From Platycnemis pennipes (Eukaryota > Arthropoda > Insecta > Odonata > Platycnemididae), in contig OW121852.1 of the NCBI GenBank assembly GCA_933228895.1, forward strand, positions 134,721,544 through 134,785,543: a DNA stretch of 64,000 nucleotides. Direction: 5' to 3'. How positions within the stretch are numbered: position 1 is the stretch's first letter; every line of letters starts with the position of its first letter. Of this stretch, positions 1 through 11,467 are shown piece after piece. The position numbers and the translations under genes were made by a program. The notes under the pieces are model-generated. The model did not search any database, had not been told where the DNA came from, and saw nothing but the letters and a program-made list of their open reading frames with translations.

Positions 1-277
1 AAGGGTGACACTTAAAAAAAAAAAAAAATTTGTCCCACTTAAAATCGTGCTATTTCGATGTTTCTGCTGGAAATTTTTTTCAAAAGCGTCACCCTCATCC
101 GAACACTTACCAACTGGCCTAAATGCTGAATGAAAATCTAAATACACAAGCCTAATGCTGTGAAATGGAAAACAATGCATCATTATATCCACTGCATGTT
201 TCACGATAGACATGATTCCCTTCAATATTGGACTAGACATGATCATTAAAACCACAACTTTTGAGCTCATTGCACGA
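1..277. other. NDUFA10 intron, no exon seen
   Basis: AT-rich sequence with a 15-base A run near position 14-28. I looked for the C-terminal NDUFA10 exon on the minus strand and did not find one. Confidence 0.5.
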
Positions 278-279
278 AC

Positions 280-490
280 CTGATATCTTTCAGGAAATCC
301 GTCTTGTACACTAATTCCATCCTCGCTAGATACTCGTCCGTGAGTGCCTTTGAATGAACTTCATGGGGGTAATTTCTTGTCTTAATGTTGTCCTTCACAA
401 CATTTACAGGTACATCCAAGTATATCACCAGATGAGGTCTCATTAATTCCCCAATTGTATTCTGTTTCACTTCATAATATGCCTGACGGG
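280..490 (-). CDS. NDUFA10: NDUFA10 exon 3 (coding)
   Basis: The acceptor is CATTGCAG; translation gives RQAYYEVK followed by HLVIYLDVPV and ends in YKTDFLKDI at a CAG^GTTCGT donor. Reading past the donor soon meets a stop, so the gene continues in an exon off the window. Confidence 0.88.
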
Positions 491-1287
491 CTGCAATGAA
501 TGATAGGTACATGTCAAAGTCAACCATAGCCAAATGAAAACAAACACCACAGTCCTCAATCAGAAGTTTTGCCACTCACCAGGGGCACTTACAAAACCAG
601 AGCTAAACATGGATTCCAGGAATACAAAATCACTATATGGAGTCCTTTCTACCACAACACCTTGGCCTGAAAACAGAATATAAGAACTTATGAACTATCG
701 TTTAGACATCACGTTAAATCAATTTTACTGTCATAAATACCTGTGTTAAGTACGTGAGCCAAGGCGTCCACATATCTAAAGTACCGCATCTGGTACATTT
801 GTATTTGAAAACCAGCTGCTTTTCTGTTCGTCGGATCCTGGCAAAAATTTTTCTCGTCATAAGTTTTAACCCCTTCGGGTAATTTGTCATCTAGCGTCCT
901 CAAATCAAAATTGTACGGTGTTATGTACAGGTCGTTCATTGTTGCTTCAGATATATGGTAGAAATCAAGGTCCTCGGCAAGCTTCTTGGCAAAATCTGAC
1001 TTTCCGGCAGCTACTGGACCTTCTACAGTAATGATCTTTGAGTTTTCATTAAGGCGATACGTCGTTCGATCGAATATGGCATTAATAAATCTATAAGGCT
1101 TTTCCTTGTATGGATATGGGGCAGGAATTTTCAGATCCTTATCACGCACAGCCTTGCTACTAATGAAGGCACACTGCTTGAAAAGCAAGCTATTCCCATT
1201 TATCTTGCAGACTGTTTTCGTCAAGCAAGTGCCGGGGGAAAAATTGATCAACCTCGCCGCTGAGGACCGAACAACAACTAAAGCCAT
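280..1287 (-). CDS. NDUFA10: NADH dehydrogenase [ubiquinone] 1 alpha subcomplex subunit 10 (ND-42), 5' part
   Basis: Accessory subunit of mitochondrial complex I (NADH:ubiquinone oxidoreductase), located in the inner membrane and matrix. Family knowledge: it has a deoxynucleoside-kinase-like fold, but its role in the complex is structural or regulatory. Three exons are seen: 741-1287, 580-666 and 280-490. Splice phases agree: the first donor follows a lone G, the second acceptor completes a Gly codon, and the second donor GTGAGT joins a Cys/Ala-type position of the family. The product starts at ATG 1287 with a basic, Arg/Ser-rich N-terminus typical of a mitochondrial presequence. A P-loop, GPVAAGKS, lies at about residues 90-97. 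The segments VERTPYSDFVFLE and RPHLVIYLDVPV match the kinase-like core. The visible part is 281 residues; the C-terminal roughly 100 residues lie beyond the left edge, because exon 3 ends at a GT donor (278-279) and no further exon is recognisable in 1-277. An alternative donor at 591-592 would break the reading frame. Confidence 0.93.
580..666 (-). CDS. NDUFA10: NDUFA10 exon 2 (coding)
   Basis: Eighty-seven bases. The acceptor is a pyrimidine stretch ending TTTTCAG; the donor is G^GTGAGT. It encodes the TPYSDFVFLESMF part of the kinase-like core, and its length preserves the register of the family alignment into exon 3. Confidence 0.88.
741..1287 (-). CDS. NDUFA10: NDUFA10 exon 1 (coding)
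   Basis: Codes for residues 1-182 plus one base of codon 183. It begins with ATG at 1285-1287 and ends at a GTATTT donor (739-740 on the minus strand). It holds the presequence and the P-loop. Confidence 0.92.
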
Positions 1288-1412
1288 GCTGGAACGTACA
1301 GTGGAATGATTTAAACAAAAAACAACTTAAAACTGCATAATTAACCAAATTTCACTTCGATATTGGAAACAGACTGCAAAATGTTCACCAGAAACAAGTG
1401 AAGGACGTAATA

Positions 1413-1890
1413 TCACCGGACTATAGTCAGCCACATGTTGGCAAATACAAAGATAAATGTCAGAAGAATATAAATCTGTTGAAGCAATTCATACTGCGTC
1501 ATTAAAATAATAGATAATATAAACGATAACACTACGAAGATACTACCACCCTCACAAAGGAATAGAAGTACCGTCAGGAGAGGCGTTGTCTTGATGGTTC
1601 CGGTAACCTGATACCGTTCGGCCGTTCGGGAACATATCCGCATATTCCAATTGATAAATTATTAGCGCGGGATGATGAATCAGTTTTGTTCTCGATGATC
1701 TTGAAGAATGCACTGAGAATAGGTTGACATTGGAGTCTCTGAGGAATTGTCATGAATCATGTAATCGTCCTTTGAAATGGACAAAATCAACTGTTTGTTT
1801 TTGGCGGCTAATTCAAAAAACTTAACCTCAACGCAATGGGTAAAACCACGGTCGTAGAGAAGAGAAGGTCTGGAAACTTGCCGTCCAGGC
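1413..1890 (-). pseudogene. Hypothetical small membrane protein, apparently frame-broken
   Basis: Two same-strand reading frames sit head to tail upstream of NDUFA10. The first, from ATG 1890, codes a soluble part with an acidic stretch (SKDDYMIHDNSSETP) and runs to a stop at 1680. The second (1413-1643) codes two strongly hydrophobic segments separated by MTQYELLQQ and ends at a stop at 1413. The frame between them is open in a third register. The break at 1614-1629 is an exact tandem duplication of the 8-mer CCGTTCGG; removing one copy would bring the middle frame into the membrane frame. A further one-base shift near 1710 is needed to join the first part. I do not recognise the family. It could be a recently broken gene, a gene with short introns I cannot place, an assembly error, or chance. 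The gap to the NDUFA10 start is only 126 bases. Confidence 0.35.
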
Positions 1891-1898
1891 ATGTTCAC

Positions 1899-4289
1899 TT
1901 AATGAAGTCGTTTCCACCGGAGGCCGATAGAGGCGCCACCAGTCCAGAAGTGCAAGTTCACTATGGACTTGAATACGCAACAGCAGTAATTCCGTATTAA
2001 TTTACGGTGATAATGAAATTAATCACCAAGAACCTGTCTATTAATATGAAACTCCATATACATTGAACATTTTAAAACTTACTGTTGGCTCTAAGACGCT
2101 TAGAAACGAAATATAGATGAAATTAAAAGATGGTATTTCTACGTTAGCTGCTAGTTTTAATCAATTACTACCATAATACCGACAACTGTCATAACAGAGA
2201 AAGCAATGCATTACGACTAGGAGAAGATGACAGTTATTTCGGAGGATTTTTTTTCAGTTAGCCAGAGATGATTACTAATAGCAAAGCAACCCTGCATAAT
2301 CACAATGCAATCAACATACCGTTTTCGCAGGATAAATATTCGAAGTTCGTGACCCTTAAGCTCACATCTACCAAAAATGGCAAATGACTCTTACATACAT
2401 AATTTGGCGCACAGAATTAGAGCTAGATAAGTAGTTTGCAGCAATTGGCCTAGGTTTAAGTAGAAGGTAAACAGGTCAAGAACAAGCATATTATTTTTAA
2501 ACTGCACACAATAAATACAACACCCTTGAGAAACTTCAAAACATGCCCAAGGAGAACATACAACTCGTGATGAACTGAAGATGACCTCACTTATGGATCA
2601 CCTTCGAAAACTCACGATGACATCAAAACGGACCTCAAACAAAATCATCACTTTGAGCAAAATGGGCAAGTTCCTATGGTTTTGATGTATTTACTATATA
2701 ACAAAAGCCAAACAGAAATGATTTTTTAAAAATCAGGAGATTACGTAATCATGTGCATGTATAGATCAGCTATTTGTTGAACCATCTTTGAAAATTGATA
2801 GGGTCACAACATTCGAACAATCCCCTTCCCCTCCAAAAATAGTTCTGCAATGCTATACGGGAAACAAGATTAATGAGTACTGTAAAGTAAATGATATTCA
2901 AAACAAAGAAAGAAAAATATTTTCTTAACAACAGTTTAAAAAATCAACAAATTGCATTTATTGCTTTAAATAAAATTGCTTTTTACAATTAATTAAAATA
3001 ATACATAGGTATATAAATTGTATAAAAGGAAGCTTTTCAAATCACAAAAATCAAATTTCTGAAGGGAATGTTCAGTAAAAATAAATAACTTTATAATGAA
3101 ATAAAAATAATAACAGGTGCATTGTAAGTAAAAAGCTTATAACAGGAACACAAATCACACTCCTGATTTGTGTGTAAATGGAAAAATCAATAACACCTTG
3201 TAATGCTTTGAAAAAACACTTAAAAAAATAGCTTCTCGCAGCAACATAAATCACAATTCTGAATTTTCTTCACTTTGTAATTCTGGCTTATGTTGTTTAC
3301 GTAGGGCATTCTGCTTATATTCGGGTTTATCTACAATATTATGACGAAGATTGGAGTTAAACGTAAAAATAGTGATGTATGAAACTAATACATGGAAAAA
3401 CGTGAAAAAAACGTTAACATTAATCACAAAAATTTCATTATTATCTCAACCGACACACACAAACTGCCTTCAATACATGGGAATTGCCTGTAACTGTTGC
3501 ACTTCAGGACCCGTGGCGCCACCACGAGATTCGTGCGGCGGATTAAGGAAACGACTTCTTTAAGGGGACATGCGCACCAATGGGATGGGATAGGGAGTTT
3601 CAGGGGGCTGGGTAAAACCAAGGCCGTATCGAGACCGCCTTGGTAAAACCTACGTTAAAGCATTGAGGAAAAGGAAAATTAAAAAGTTGAATTATATTGA
3701 TTTGTTCAGTATAATAGATGAATTTATTCCGTTTAATTTTATAACTTCGGCACATCATCGACTTCGGCTCCTACAGTGGGATATTCCTGAATGAATGATG
3801 TTTTCCTTTAATAATATAAGTTTAAATAACAGGTGTTAAATACGGATGCTAGAAGGAGGTGGGGGAGACAGTTCATTTTTTTTACTCATGTGATGTATAT
3901 CAGTTGGCGTGATTATGCCAACCATGTTCGAACATTTGAGCATATTCCTCTCGAACCAGGGCCACCCACAGGGGGGATGCATGTCACAGGTTGCGCCATG
4001 GAAAAAATGTTTGGGGGGAATAAAATATTTGGGGGGATTTTTAGATTGCATAAAGAAATTCACTAAATGTAAGTATTTTTACCCGTTTACAACAATTTAT
4101 ATACGTATCGAATGGTTATAATGATAAATGGATGTTAAACATTAAGTGAAGTATAGTAAAACATTGTGCAGTTATAGAGAATCATTCAGCTGAAAACTTC
4201 TTATATTTTGGTCGCGTCTCTCGCTATACTCTTCCTTGGCTGCCGCACCGCGCTATATCGACGAATTGAGGTGAGGACTTCATCTGTTA
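1899..4289. other. AT-rich intergenic stretch, no gene recognised
   Basis: Mostly AT-rich with short chance frames. The frames at 3351-3621 and 3833-4121 overlap on both strands and carry no recognisable domain. A G-rich segment near 3950-4040 with repeated TTTGGGGGGA looks like the end of an unclassified repeat. Confidence 0.5.
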
Positions 4290-4291
4290 TA

Positions 4292-6304
4292 CCGTATTTA
4301 CTCGTGTAAGCCGCGCACCTTTTTTTCCCGAAACACCGGTGAAAAAATAGGGGTGCGCGGCATACACGAATCCTCCAGATTTTCGTGTAAACCGCGCACT
4401 ATTTTTCCTCAAATTCCTGTTGTTGTTTTCTCCTAAGTTTCGCATTCTGTAAACATATCGACGTTAATTGGTAAGTATGGTCCAGTAGTAAATCGTACAA
4501 TGTAAAGTATTCTGAAATTTCGAAGTAATTTGTAATAAAAATACAAAAGTCTGAGCGTACGACGGTACTTGAAAACGCTAGATCCGAAACACCACTTGAC
4601 AAATTAATAGATTTATCGTGTATAGATCGTACTTAGGACAACACTTTGTAGCACTGATATGTATTTAAATCTACATTGTATCCTGTAAGCTGCCACAAGG
4701 GGGGCGGCGTCTTTTCAAAGTCGTAAGCGGAGTTTGTTTCAGTATCACGTATCTGTAGCAACATTTTTACGCAATAGATAGCTCCTTTTGTGTACACATT
4801 AAAGCTACATTGCAAAGACACGACAAAGAATTTGTTATATAGTGGCAAGAGTCGTATGCTGAGAGATTATACCTTCTTACTATCCGTGCGTGAGTGTAGT
4901 AAACGAGTTCGAATCGATCATTTAGCATTTTAAAATAATTTGCAATGGGGGCGTTTACTCGGAACCGAAATCGCAATTTTGTACACGAAATCGTTAGATG
5001 GAAACGAAAAACGAATTTTAGTGAAAAAATTAATCTTCTAAACACAACCATTCACTCAGAAATCAAAAATTAAAATAAGCAAAAGGTGACGCCCACCGAA
5101 AATGCTGCTGTGATAACATTGACGTCATTTTCCTCCCGTCTTTGACTGCTTTCAGGGGATTGGGAAGGGAGTGGAGGGGGGTTCTCGGAAGGTCTGCTCG
5201 CACAGATGCTGTCGCAATTGCTCCCATTGGCCGAGTCAGCTGTGTCCCCCCCCCCTCCCCCTTTGCGATAAGGCGAAGTAGCTTCGCGGGATCAGTTGTG
5301 ATTGGACGAAGTAGATATACGTCAGAGGTTGCACCACACCCACTTTTCCGAAAGGGTTAAAAACATCAGTTTTTCGCCGCGTATAACTCGGGAAATAATT
5401 GTCGGATCAGAAAACGGAAAAATACGGGTCCTTTTATTTTACAAACTCTATCAGATTCGGCAATAAAAAAAATATGGTAAACGACCCCATTATCACCCTA
5501 AAAATGAATTCTCATGTGAAATTGCGATCGTTTCCCGTGAGTACAAAACAACATATTATAAGCGATGCCGAAAAAGTAGAAAATCGATGGGCAGGAAGGA
5601 AATATGGTGCATCTGAATCTAGCAGTGACGAAAACTAAAAATGGGAACTATTATGATATGAATATTCATTAGTGATTTACGATTCTATTTCCGCGAATAT
5701 GTTTTTCTTTAGTTTTATAAGAATTATAATTGTTATTAAATTGAGCTTAGTTGTTTCCGTGTGTTCCCAAGACTTTCCGGTGTTGTTAAATCGTCCAAGT
5801 CCACAGCTACTACGCAGAGCGCAGACGAGACCACCGCTATGGTACGGATGGCGTTCTGCTTTTATTTGTTGATATGCCAACGTATTTCCGTAATAATATA
5901 GTAATCACGGGTTGAAATTGTACATATTTCTGCAATTATTCCAGTTAGATGTTATTTTGAAAAGATGCCATTTTTATAGTAGGATGATGTGTCGTATGTA
6001 ACTGTGAGATGCTACGAGAAAAACATGCACTGTAAAAGAGGCCGTGGAGGCTGTGCATCGATGCACGACGCGATGACGATCGTGACGATATTAACACGTA
6101 ATTAAATCAATTAATGAGAAAGACGTACATGTAATATAGGCACAGCATTTCTTTTAAAGAACGTGCATTCATGTTATGACAAAATGATGCAGATTCAAGA
6201 GAAAAAAAATACTTTTCTGACAAATAATTTTTTTCCTCACGAGCCTTCCCGAAAATAGGGGTGCGCGGGATACACGAGGGCGCGGCTTACACGAGTAAAT
6301 ACGG
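4292..6304. mobile_element. 2.0-kb non-autonomous DNA transposon with TIRs and TA target duplication
   Basis: The left end CCGTATTTACTCGTG (4292) and the right end, its reverse complement (to 6304), form a perfect terminal inverted repeat of about 25 bases. A second, subterminal inverted block rich in GTGCGCGG and ATACACGA follows on each side (about 4344-4376 and 6250-6283). Each end is flanked by TA (4290-4291 and 6305-6306), as expected of Tc1/mariner/pogo-type insertions. No transposase frame is seen inside, so mobility would depend on an enzyme supplied elsewhere. The interior contains the 595-bp repeat listed separately. Assignment to the Tc1/mariner superfamily rests on the TA duplication only. 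Confidence 0.75.
4898..5492 (+). repeat. Dispersed repeat, inverted partner of 10875-11467
   Basis: About 595 bases closely match the reverse complement of 10875-11467. Shared landmarks are AAACGAGTTCGAATCGATCA at one end, a GC-rich centre with a C or G run, AAGGGTTAAAAACATC, and AACGACCCCATT at the other end. Flanking sequence differs outside these limits, so this may be a mobile unit of its own carried inside the larger TIR element. Confidence 0.7.
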
Positions 6305-6838
6305 TATCACTAATTATCATACATACAGAAAAATAAACTTCGAATTAACATTCTACAGTTTAGATTAGGAGCGCTCCGCCTTAGAAGTAATCATCAAAGA
6401 ATATTTTCAATTTGTTACGTTCAATTGTTTGAATAAATTGTATTGTTTGAACCACAATAACAATATAACATCCTTCAAATGTGGTTATTATGTAAAAATA
6501 ACAGCGGAATTAATTTTGTCCGCGTTTGGGATTTCGTCCCACTGCGCATCGTCAAGGTCACCATGTAAGATCCCCGAACTCAGCCCAGGAGCATAACTGT
6601 CCCAGCACCATCTTATTCTTATTCGTCTTATTCCCGTCATCTCCTCCCAGTATCTGCCGACATGTTACACCACAGTGCAGTCAAAAGGATTAGAATTACG
6701 GATCGTGCATACACTGCACGTTACCTTTTACGGTGATTTTTTACCCTCACTTCCCCCAAGCGAAAACCGTAGCATTTGTCCACCTGACCTGACTGACCTA
6801 CCACCCCACCAGAAGAAGACCCCATTCTTGAAAGTGGA

Positions 6839-8420
6839 GTGGAAAAAATGACCAAACCTTCCCTTTCAACGGAAACTTCTGCACATCTAGATGACGTAAC
6901 CTTTTATGTAAACAAAAGGTTTTCACCTGAACTTATTAATGAAGCTTTGAAATTAGAATCCAAATATTTACTGTCTATGGTTTTTCCAACTTCGTGTGGA
7001 AGGAATGCAATCCAGAAGTAAAAAAAATCTTCTATCAAACGGAACAGAAGAAGAACGTAAATGGCTTGTTTACATTAAATAGAGGAATGCTGTCTTTTGC
7101 TTACATTTTCTGATATTTTCTTTGCCCACAGAAAGAAGTAACGGCAGCGGGCGTAACTTGGTGGAAATCCTGCATAGTTGGAAAGTCCTAAGAAATATCT
7201 AATTGGCTCTTTCCACTTGTGTTTCTTTGCAAACAAAAAGCTTTCCCCTGAACTTATTAATGTCAATGCCATTCCAGCACATGTGGAAACAGCCAAGTAG
7301 ATATTTCTTTGATCGTTCCAACTGCAGAAAGAACTACTTGGGGCACTACAGGTTATAGGGGATGGACAGACCACAGGGGAGTTAGAGACATAGAACTCCA
7401 TGAAAAATCCAAAGCCCATATGTCTTCTCAAATTGCAAGGATTCAATCGATCTCTAAAAAAAGGGTTGATAACGATTTGACACAACTACTATGCTCAAAG
7501 AACCTACGGCTGAAAACAAGGAAGCAGTTCATCAAAACATTTGTATGGAGTGTGGCACTCTATGGATCAGAGACATGGAACATCGGGAAAGCAGACCAAC
7601 GAAGAATTGAAGCCTTCGAAACATGGTGCTGGAGGAGGATGTCGAAGATTAAATGGACAGATAAAGTGAGGAACGAAGAGGTGTACAGAAGAGAAGATGA
7701 AGAAACCACAATATGGGAAACCCCATGACTAAGAAGAACCAGATGGATTGGATGTACCTTGAGGCACAATGAATTACTAAGAAATATAATAGAAGGGAAG
7801 ATTGAAGGGAAGATCCCGTGAGGAAGACGAAGGGAAAAATATTTAGGGCAAATAAAGGAGAAAACATAATACCAGGGAATTGAGACTGAATAGGGGGCAG
7901 AATGGAGGGCTGCAGTAAACCAATCCTAGGATTGAAATGCTGCTGATGATGAAAGATTTGAATGAACAAAGTGACGAATTGGTAAATCACCACCGCGAAG
8001 TTCTATCGGTCACAATGGACTGCTGCCCTTATCTAGCATAGGAGATGTTGCCCTTCAGAAATTTTGATCACAAAGACATCACACAAAAGGCAACTCACTG
8101 GATGGAAAACTTTTCAACCTATCCAGATTGCTAGCAAAGTACAACCCAGACTCAAGGGTTTATTTGGAGAAGCTTGACAAATCAAAAGAAAAGAAGACAA
8201 AACTTGGATCTAATCTGCTTAGTTATGGGAACATGTTTGATTTAATAATCACGATGAATGATATAGTTGTATCAAAAATCGTCGAGTGCGTTAATTCAAC
8301 CAACACGTAGAACACTATAATTCTCGACTCTAGTGAAGACATCAGCAAGACGGAATGTACAACTGTACTATAGTTAGATATGTCGACCTCATAGATGGGC
8401 AGTGGGAAACTGAATATACG
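6839..8420 (+). pseudogene. hAT-type (TTF zinc finger/DUF4371) transposase relic, split by a LINE fragment
   Basis: Degenerate plus-strand pieces follow the order of this transposase family. Near 7030-7110 the frame reads TEEERKWLVY then NAVFC, as in the zinc-finger region. At about 7340-7430 it reads GWTDHRGVRDIELHEKSKAHM. After an inserted LINE 3' end (about 7480-7955), it resumes at 8095-8310 with GKLFNLSRLLAKYNPDSR and KIVECVNSTNT, then near 8325-8365 with ILDSSEDISKTECTTV. The last segment matches the family's conserved Asp-containing motif preceding the catalytic core. Several stops and frame changes make it non-functional. Family assignment is from recalled motif patterns only. Confidence 0.6.
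7480..7955 (+). mobile_element. LINE (EN-RT type, family C) 3' fragment
   Basis: Codes the post-RT region: RKQFIKTFVWSVALYGSETW followed by IEAFETWCWRRMSKIKWTDKV, the same order as the longer copy at 37100-38997. It ends with the family's CCAATCCTAGGATTG box and a short GATGATGA tail (about 7920-7953). Stops in the last 200 bases show it is dead. It lies inside the hAT relic, so it inserted later. Confidence 0.8.
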
Positions 8421-8876
8421 GACCGGACCTGTATATACGACCGTGGGGGGAAATCAAAGACAACGTGAAAGCCGAAGAGGGACTTCTTAAGGTGTTCTCC
8501 AGGGGAGAGACAGCTTGGTGAACACTGTCATCTGAGATGTTTAATACTCTGCCAACAATTGGTATTGAATCGAGTGGTATTCTAGGGCAGAGCATGGATG
8601 GCGAGGGAATTTTGTGTGGTCCATTTAATGGATTGGATTAATTTGTGCTCAGAAGAGAGTGCCCTAAAGCGTACTATATTTGGTGATGCTCACATAGATT
8701 TACGTTTTTCGTTGAGAAGTCCATGGATATTTGTCCTCAAGTTCAGGACATGTTCTCAATTCTTAAAGAGCTCTATGTGTTCAGGTCTGGCCACAAAAGA
8801 CATCACACATTTATTGAAAAGTTTAAAAAAAGCCCCATATCCGGCCAGTAGAATGCGGCCGAAGAAAGTCAACACG
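8421..8876 (+). other. Possible continuation of hAT relic, otherwise unassigned
   Basis: Short open stretches (for example 8598-8700, GDAHIDLRFSLRSPW) lack motifs I can assign. By position they could be the rest of the hAT transposase relic, but I cannot show it. Confidence 0.3.
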
Positions 8877-9430
8877 ACTACCTGCTGTCCGCGCCAAGAT
8901 CTTGTAGACTCGAGTTTAAACCAAAATAACTCCGAAGCCATTCATCGAATTATTACATTATTAGCGTAATAATTTAAATAATTTTGTTGTTAACTGACTT
9001 CATTGTTAGAATAATTTTTAAAAACAAATTTGGACCTGTTTCTTACGTTAGAGTAAAAAAAGGGCCCATTTTTTAGCGCTACCATGCGACACTTTGACGT
9101 CTAAAAACTTCCAAGCAAAGCGTTTCACTAAAGCAAATTTTAAAAACAAGGTGAATTACATCTTTATTATTACGTCTGCGAAGTTTCAAGGTTTTAACTT
9201 TAGTATTTATTGGTGTGCTATTCCATTTATAACCGCACTTTTTCTCGGCAACTATGCATCATGGCGCCACGAGAATAAAAGTGTCATCTTCCTCTTTAAA
9301 TTTATAGAGCGAATCAGATATTATCATTCAGCTGAAGCTAGTACCTTATTTTATATCGAATATTATGTTTCCTGAAAAAGCGAAGCGCAGAAAAAGCGCA
9401 GTGTTGCCGGCGGAGTGTCCTGCTCTGTGC
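8877..9430 (+). repeat. Dispersed repeat, direct partner of 49485-50026
   Basis: The two copies align over about 545 bases in the same orientation, from CTGTCCGCGCCAAGATCTTG through CAACTATGCATCATGGCGCC to GTTGCCGGCGGAGTGTCCTG. A 93-codon frame is open in both (here 9094-9375), but most differences between the copies change the amino acid, which argues against a conserved protein. Element class unknown. Confidence 0.75.
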
Positions 9431-9472
9431 TCGCGCGTTATTTCAGGAAACATAAAATTCGATATAAAATAA
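9346..9472. repeat. Long hairpin (inverted repeat, arms about 31 bases)
   Basis: The arm at 9346-9377 (ending TATGTTTCCTGAAA) is the reverse complement of 9441-9472 with one mismatch. The loop is about 63 bases and GC-rich. The partner copy at 49 kb has only the left arm. Confidence 0.75.
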
Positions 9473-9589
9473 AGTGCTTATTTGAGTTAAATGATTTAAA
9501 AACCATATCCGAAGAAGATTCAAATGGGAAATTCCAGGAGACAGAAGAAGATTTCAAATAGACTACATTTTAGCGAAGCAGTGATTTAG

Positions 9590-10345
9590 GAACCAAGCGA
9601 AGGACTGCAAAAGCTACCCTGGAGCAGACATCGACAGTGAACATAATTTAGTGATGATGAAATGCCATCTAAAATTCAAGAAATTGAAGAAAACAAAGAA
9701 GAATATATGGCAAGTAGAAAAACTAAAGGAGGCTCAACATCAGCTGGAATTTCAGAATGCAGTGGGATATAACAAAGGAGAGGACCTCAATGAAAAATCA
9801 GTGGAAAAGCGTTCGGAAAACATTAAAAGTGGTCCACAGGAAGCCGCAAAAGAAGCTCTAGGAAACAGAAAAGTCGCCACGAAGAAGCCATGGATCACGG
9901 AAGAAATCTTAGACCTGATTGAAGAAAGAAGAATGTACAAGAATGAGAAAAATTGAGAAGGACAGCTTTACTACAAAATAATAAGGAACGAAATAATTCG
10001 CAAAGGCAGGAAAGCTAGAGAGATGCGGATGAAGAAGCTATGCGAAGACGTTCAAAACAACGTTGCACTTGGAAAGGTGGAAGCTGCCTATAGGAACCAC
10101 TTCAAGGAAAGGAACGCAAAATACAATGCCATAAAGGACAGGAATGGAGTAATTTTGATTGAAAACGAGGACAAAGTGAAGAGATGGAAAGAATATCTGG
10201 AAGAGTTATACAACGGGAACACTCTCAGCACGAAAGTTGTTGAAGAGGAAAGCGAAGTCGAGAAGGATGATATGGGAGCATCGATATTGAGATCGGAATT
10301 CGACGCAGCAGTAAGGGACCTTCGGACGAATAAGGCTTTTATGCC
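9590..10345 (+). mobile_element. LINE family C internal fragment (end of endonuclease, linker)
   Basis: Starts with SYPGADIDSEHNLV, the C-terminal motif of an APE-type retrotransposon endonuclease (usual form SDHNLV). It continues through KPWITEEILDLIEER and KVKRWKEYLEELYNG, which match the first part of the 38-kb copy on the minus strand. A stop at 9954 interrupts it. It is cut off after DLRTNKA at about 10340, where unrelated sequence begins. The RT domain that should follow is absent. Confidence 0.8.
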
Positions 10346-11467
10346 CCGTATAAAATTTTATCACTTATAACCTAATATTCTGTAAATTTCAATATTAATT
10401 CACGGAAAAAAGGATACGATTCACCGAACCGGGACGCCGCCGGGGAGATTACATTTCGGTGGATTTATCTTGAGATTTTCAGAAGGAAAATGAAGGTGTC
10501 TCAGAAATACTATTTCTCTGCGTATGTGTAAGCACGACTCGGAGGACTTTCGGATCGCGCCGTGGGATCACAATGATGACGCTGCCTTGCGACGGCGGAA
10601 GTGACGTCACGCTGGGACACGCCCCCTTCTGACATGTTTTTTCGCGGCGGGCAAACTTTAACTATTTCGCAAATCTTTAACTCCGAAACTAGGCCCGGAT
10701 TTTCAGCACCATACATGAAAAAAATAACCTATATTATTTTTTAAAAATCGGCACTTCGGATTACCCCGTCGGACCCTTAATTGACCTCTCGCGATTTCGC
10801 TGGACATTTCTCTCCAGATCCCGACCTTGGAACCTCTTGGACAACCCGAACGGAACGTTGTTGACCTTCCATTTAATGGGGTCGTTCACCATATTTATTT
10901 TATTGCCGAATCTGATAAGAGTTTGTAAAATAAAAAGACCCATATTTTTCTGTTTTTTGATCCGTCAATTATTTCTCGAGTTATAAGCGGCGAAAAAAAG
11001 ATGTTTTTAACCCCTTCGGAAAAGTGGGCGTGGTGCAACCTCTGACGTATATCGACTTCGTCCAATCAAAACTGAGCCCGCGAAGCTACTTTGCCTTATC
11101 GCAATGGGGGGGGGGGGGGACGCAGCTGACTCTGCCAATAGGAGCAATTGCGACAGCATCTGTGCGAGCAGACCTTCCAAGAACCCCCCCTCCACTCCCT
11201 TCCCTTCCCCTAAAAGCAGTCAAGGACGGGAGGAAAATGAAGTCAATGTTATCACAGCAGCTTTTTCGGTGGGAGTCACCTTTTGCTTATTTTAATTTTT
11301 GATTTCTGAGTGAATGGTTGTGTTTAGAAGATTAATTTTTTCACTAAAATTCGTTTTTCGTTTCCATCTAACGATTTCGTGTACAAAATTGCGATTTCGG
11401 TTCCGAGTAAACGCCCCCATTGCAAATTATTTTAAAATGCTAAATGATCGATTCGAACTCGTTTACT
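10346..11467. repeat. Unclassified repeat unit truncating the LINE; includes inverted partner of 4898-5492
   Basis: The segment 10875-11467 is a close inverted copy of 4898-5492, including a run of about 14 G at 11106-11119. The part 10346-10874 is not shared with the first copy; it contains GC-rich blocks and no frame of note. Whether 10346-11467 is one element or two is not resolved. Confidence 0.6.

Noticed and set aside
1106..1309. Plus-strand frame opposite NDUFA10 exon 1
   Set aside because: It is a shadow of the well-supported minus-strand exon.
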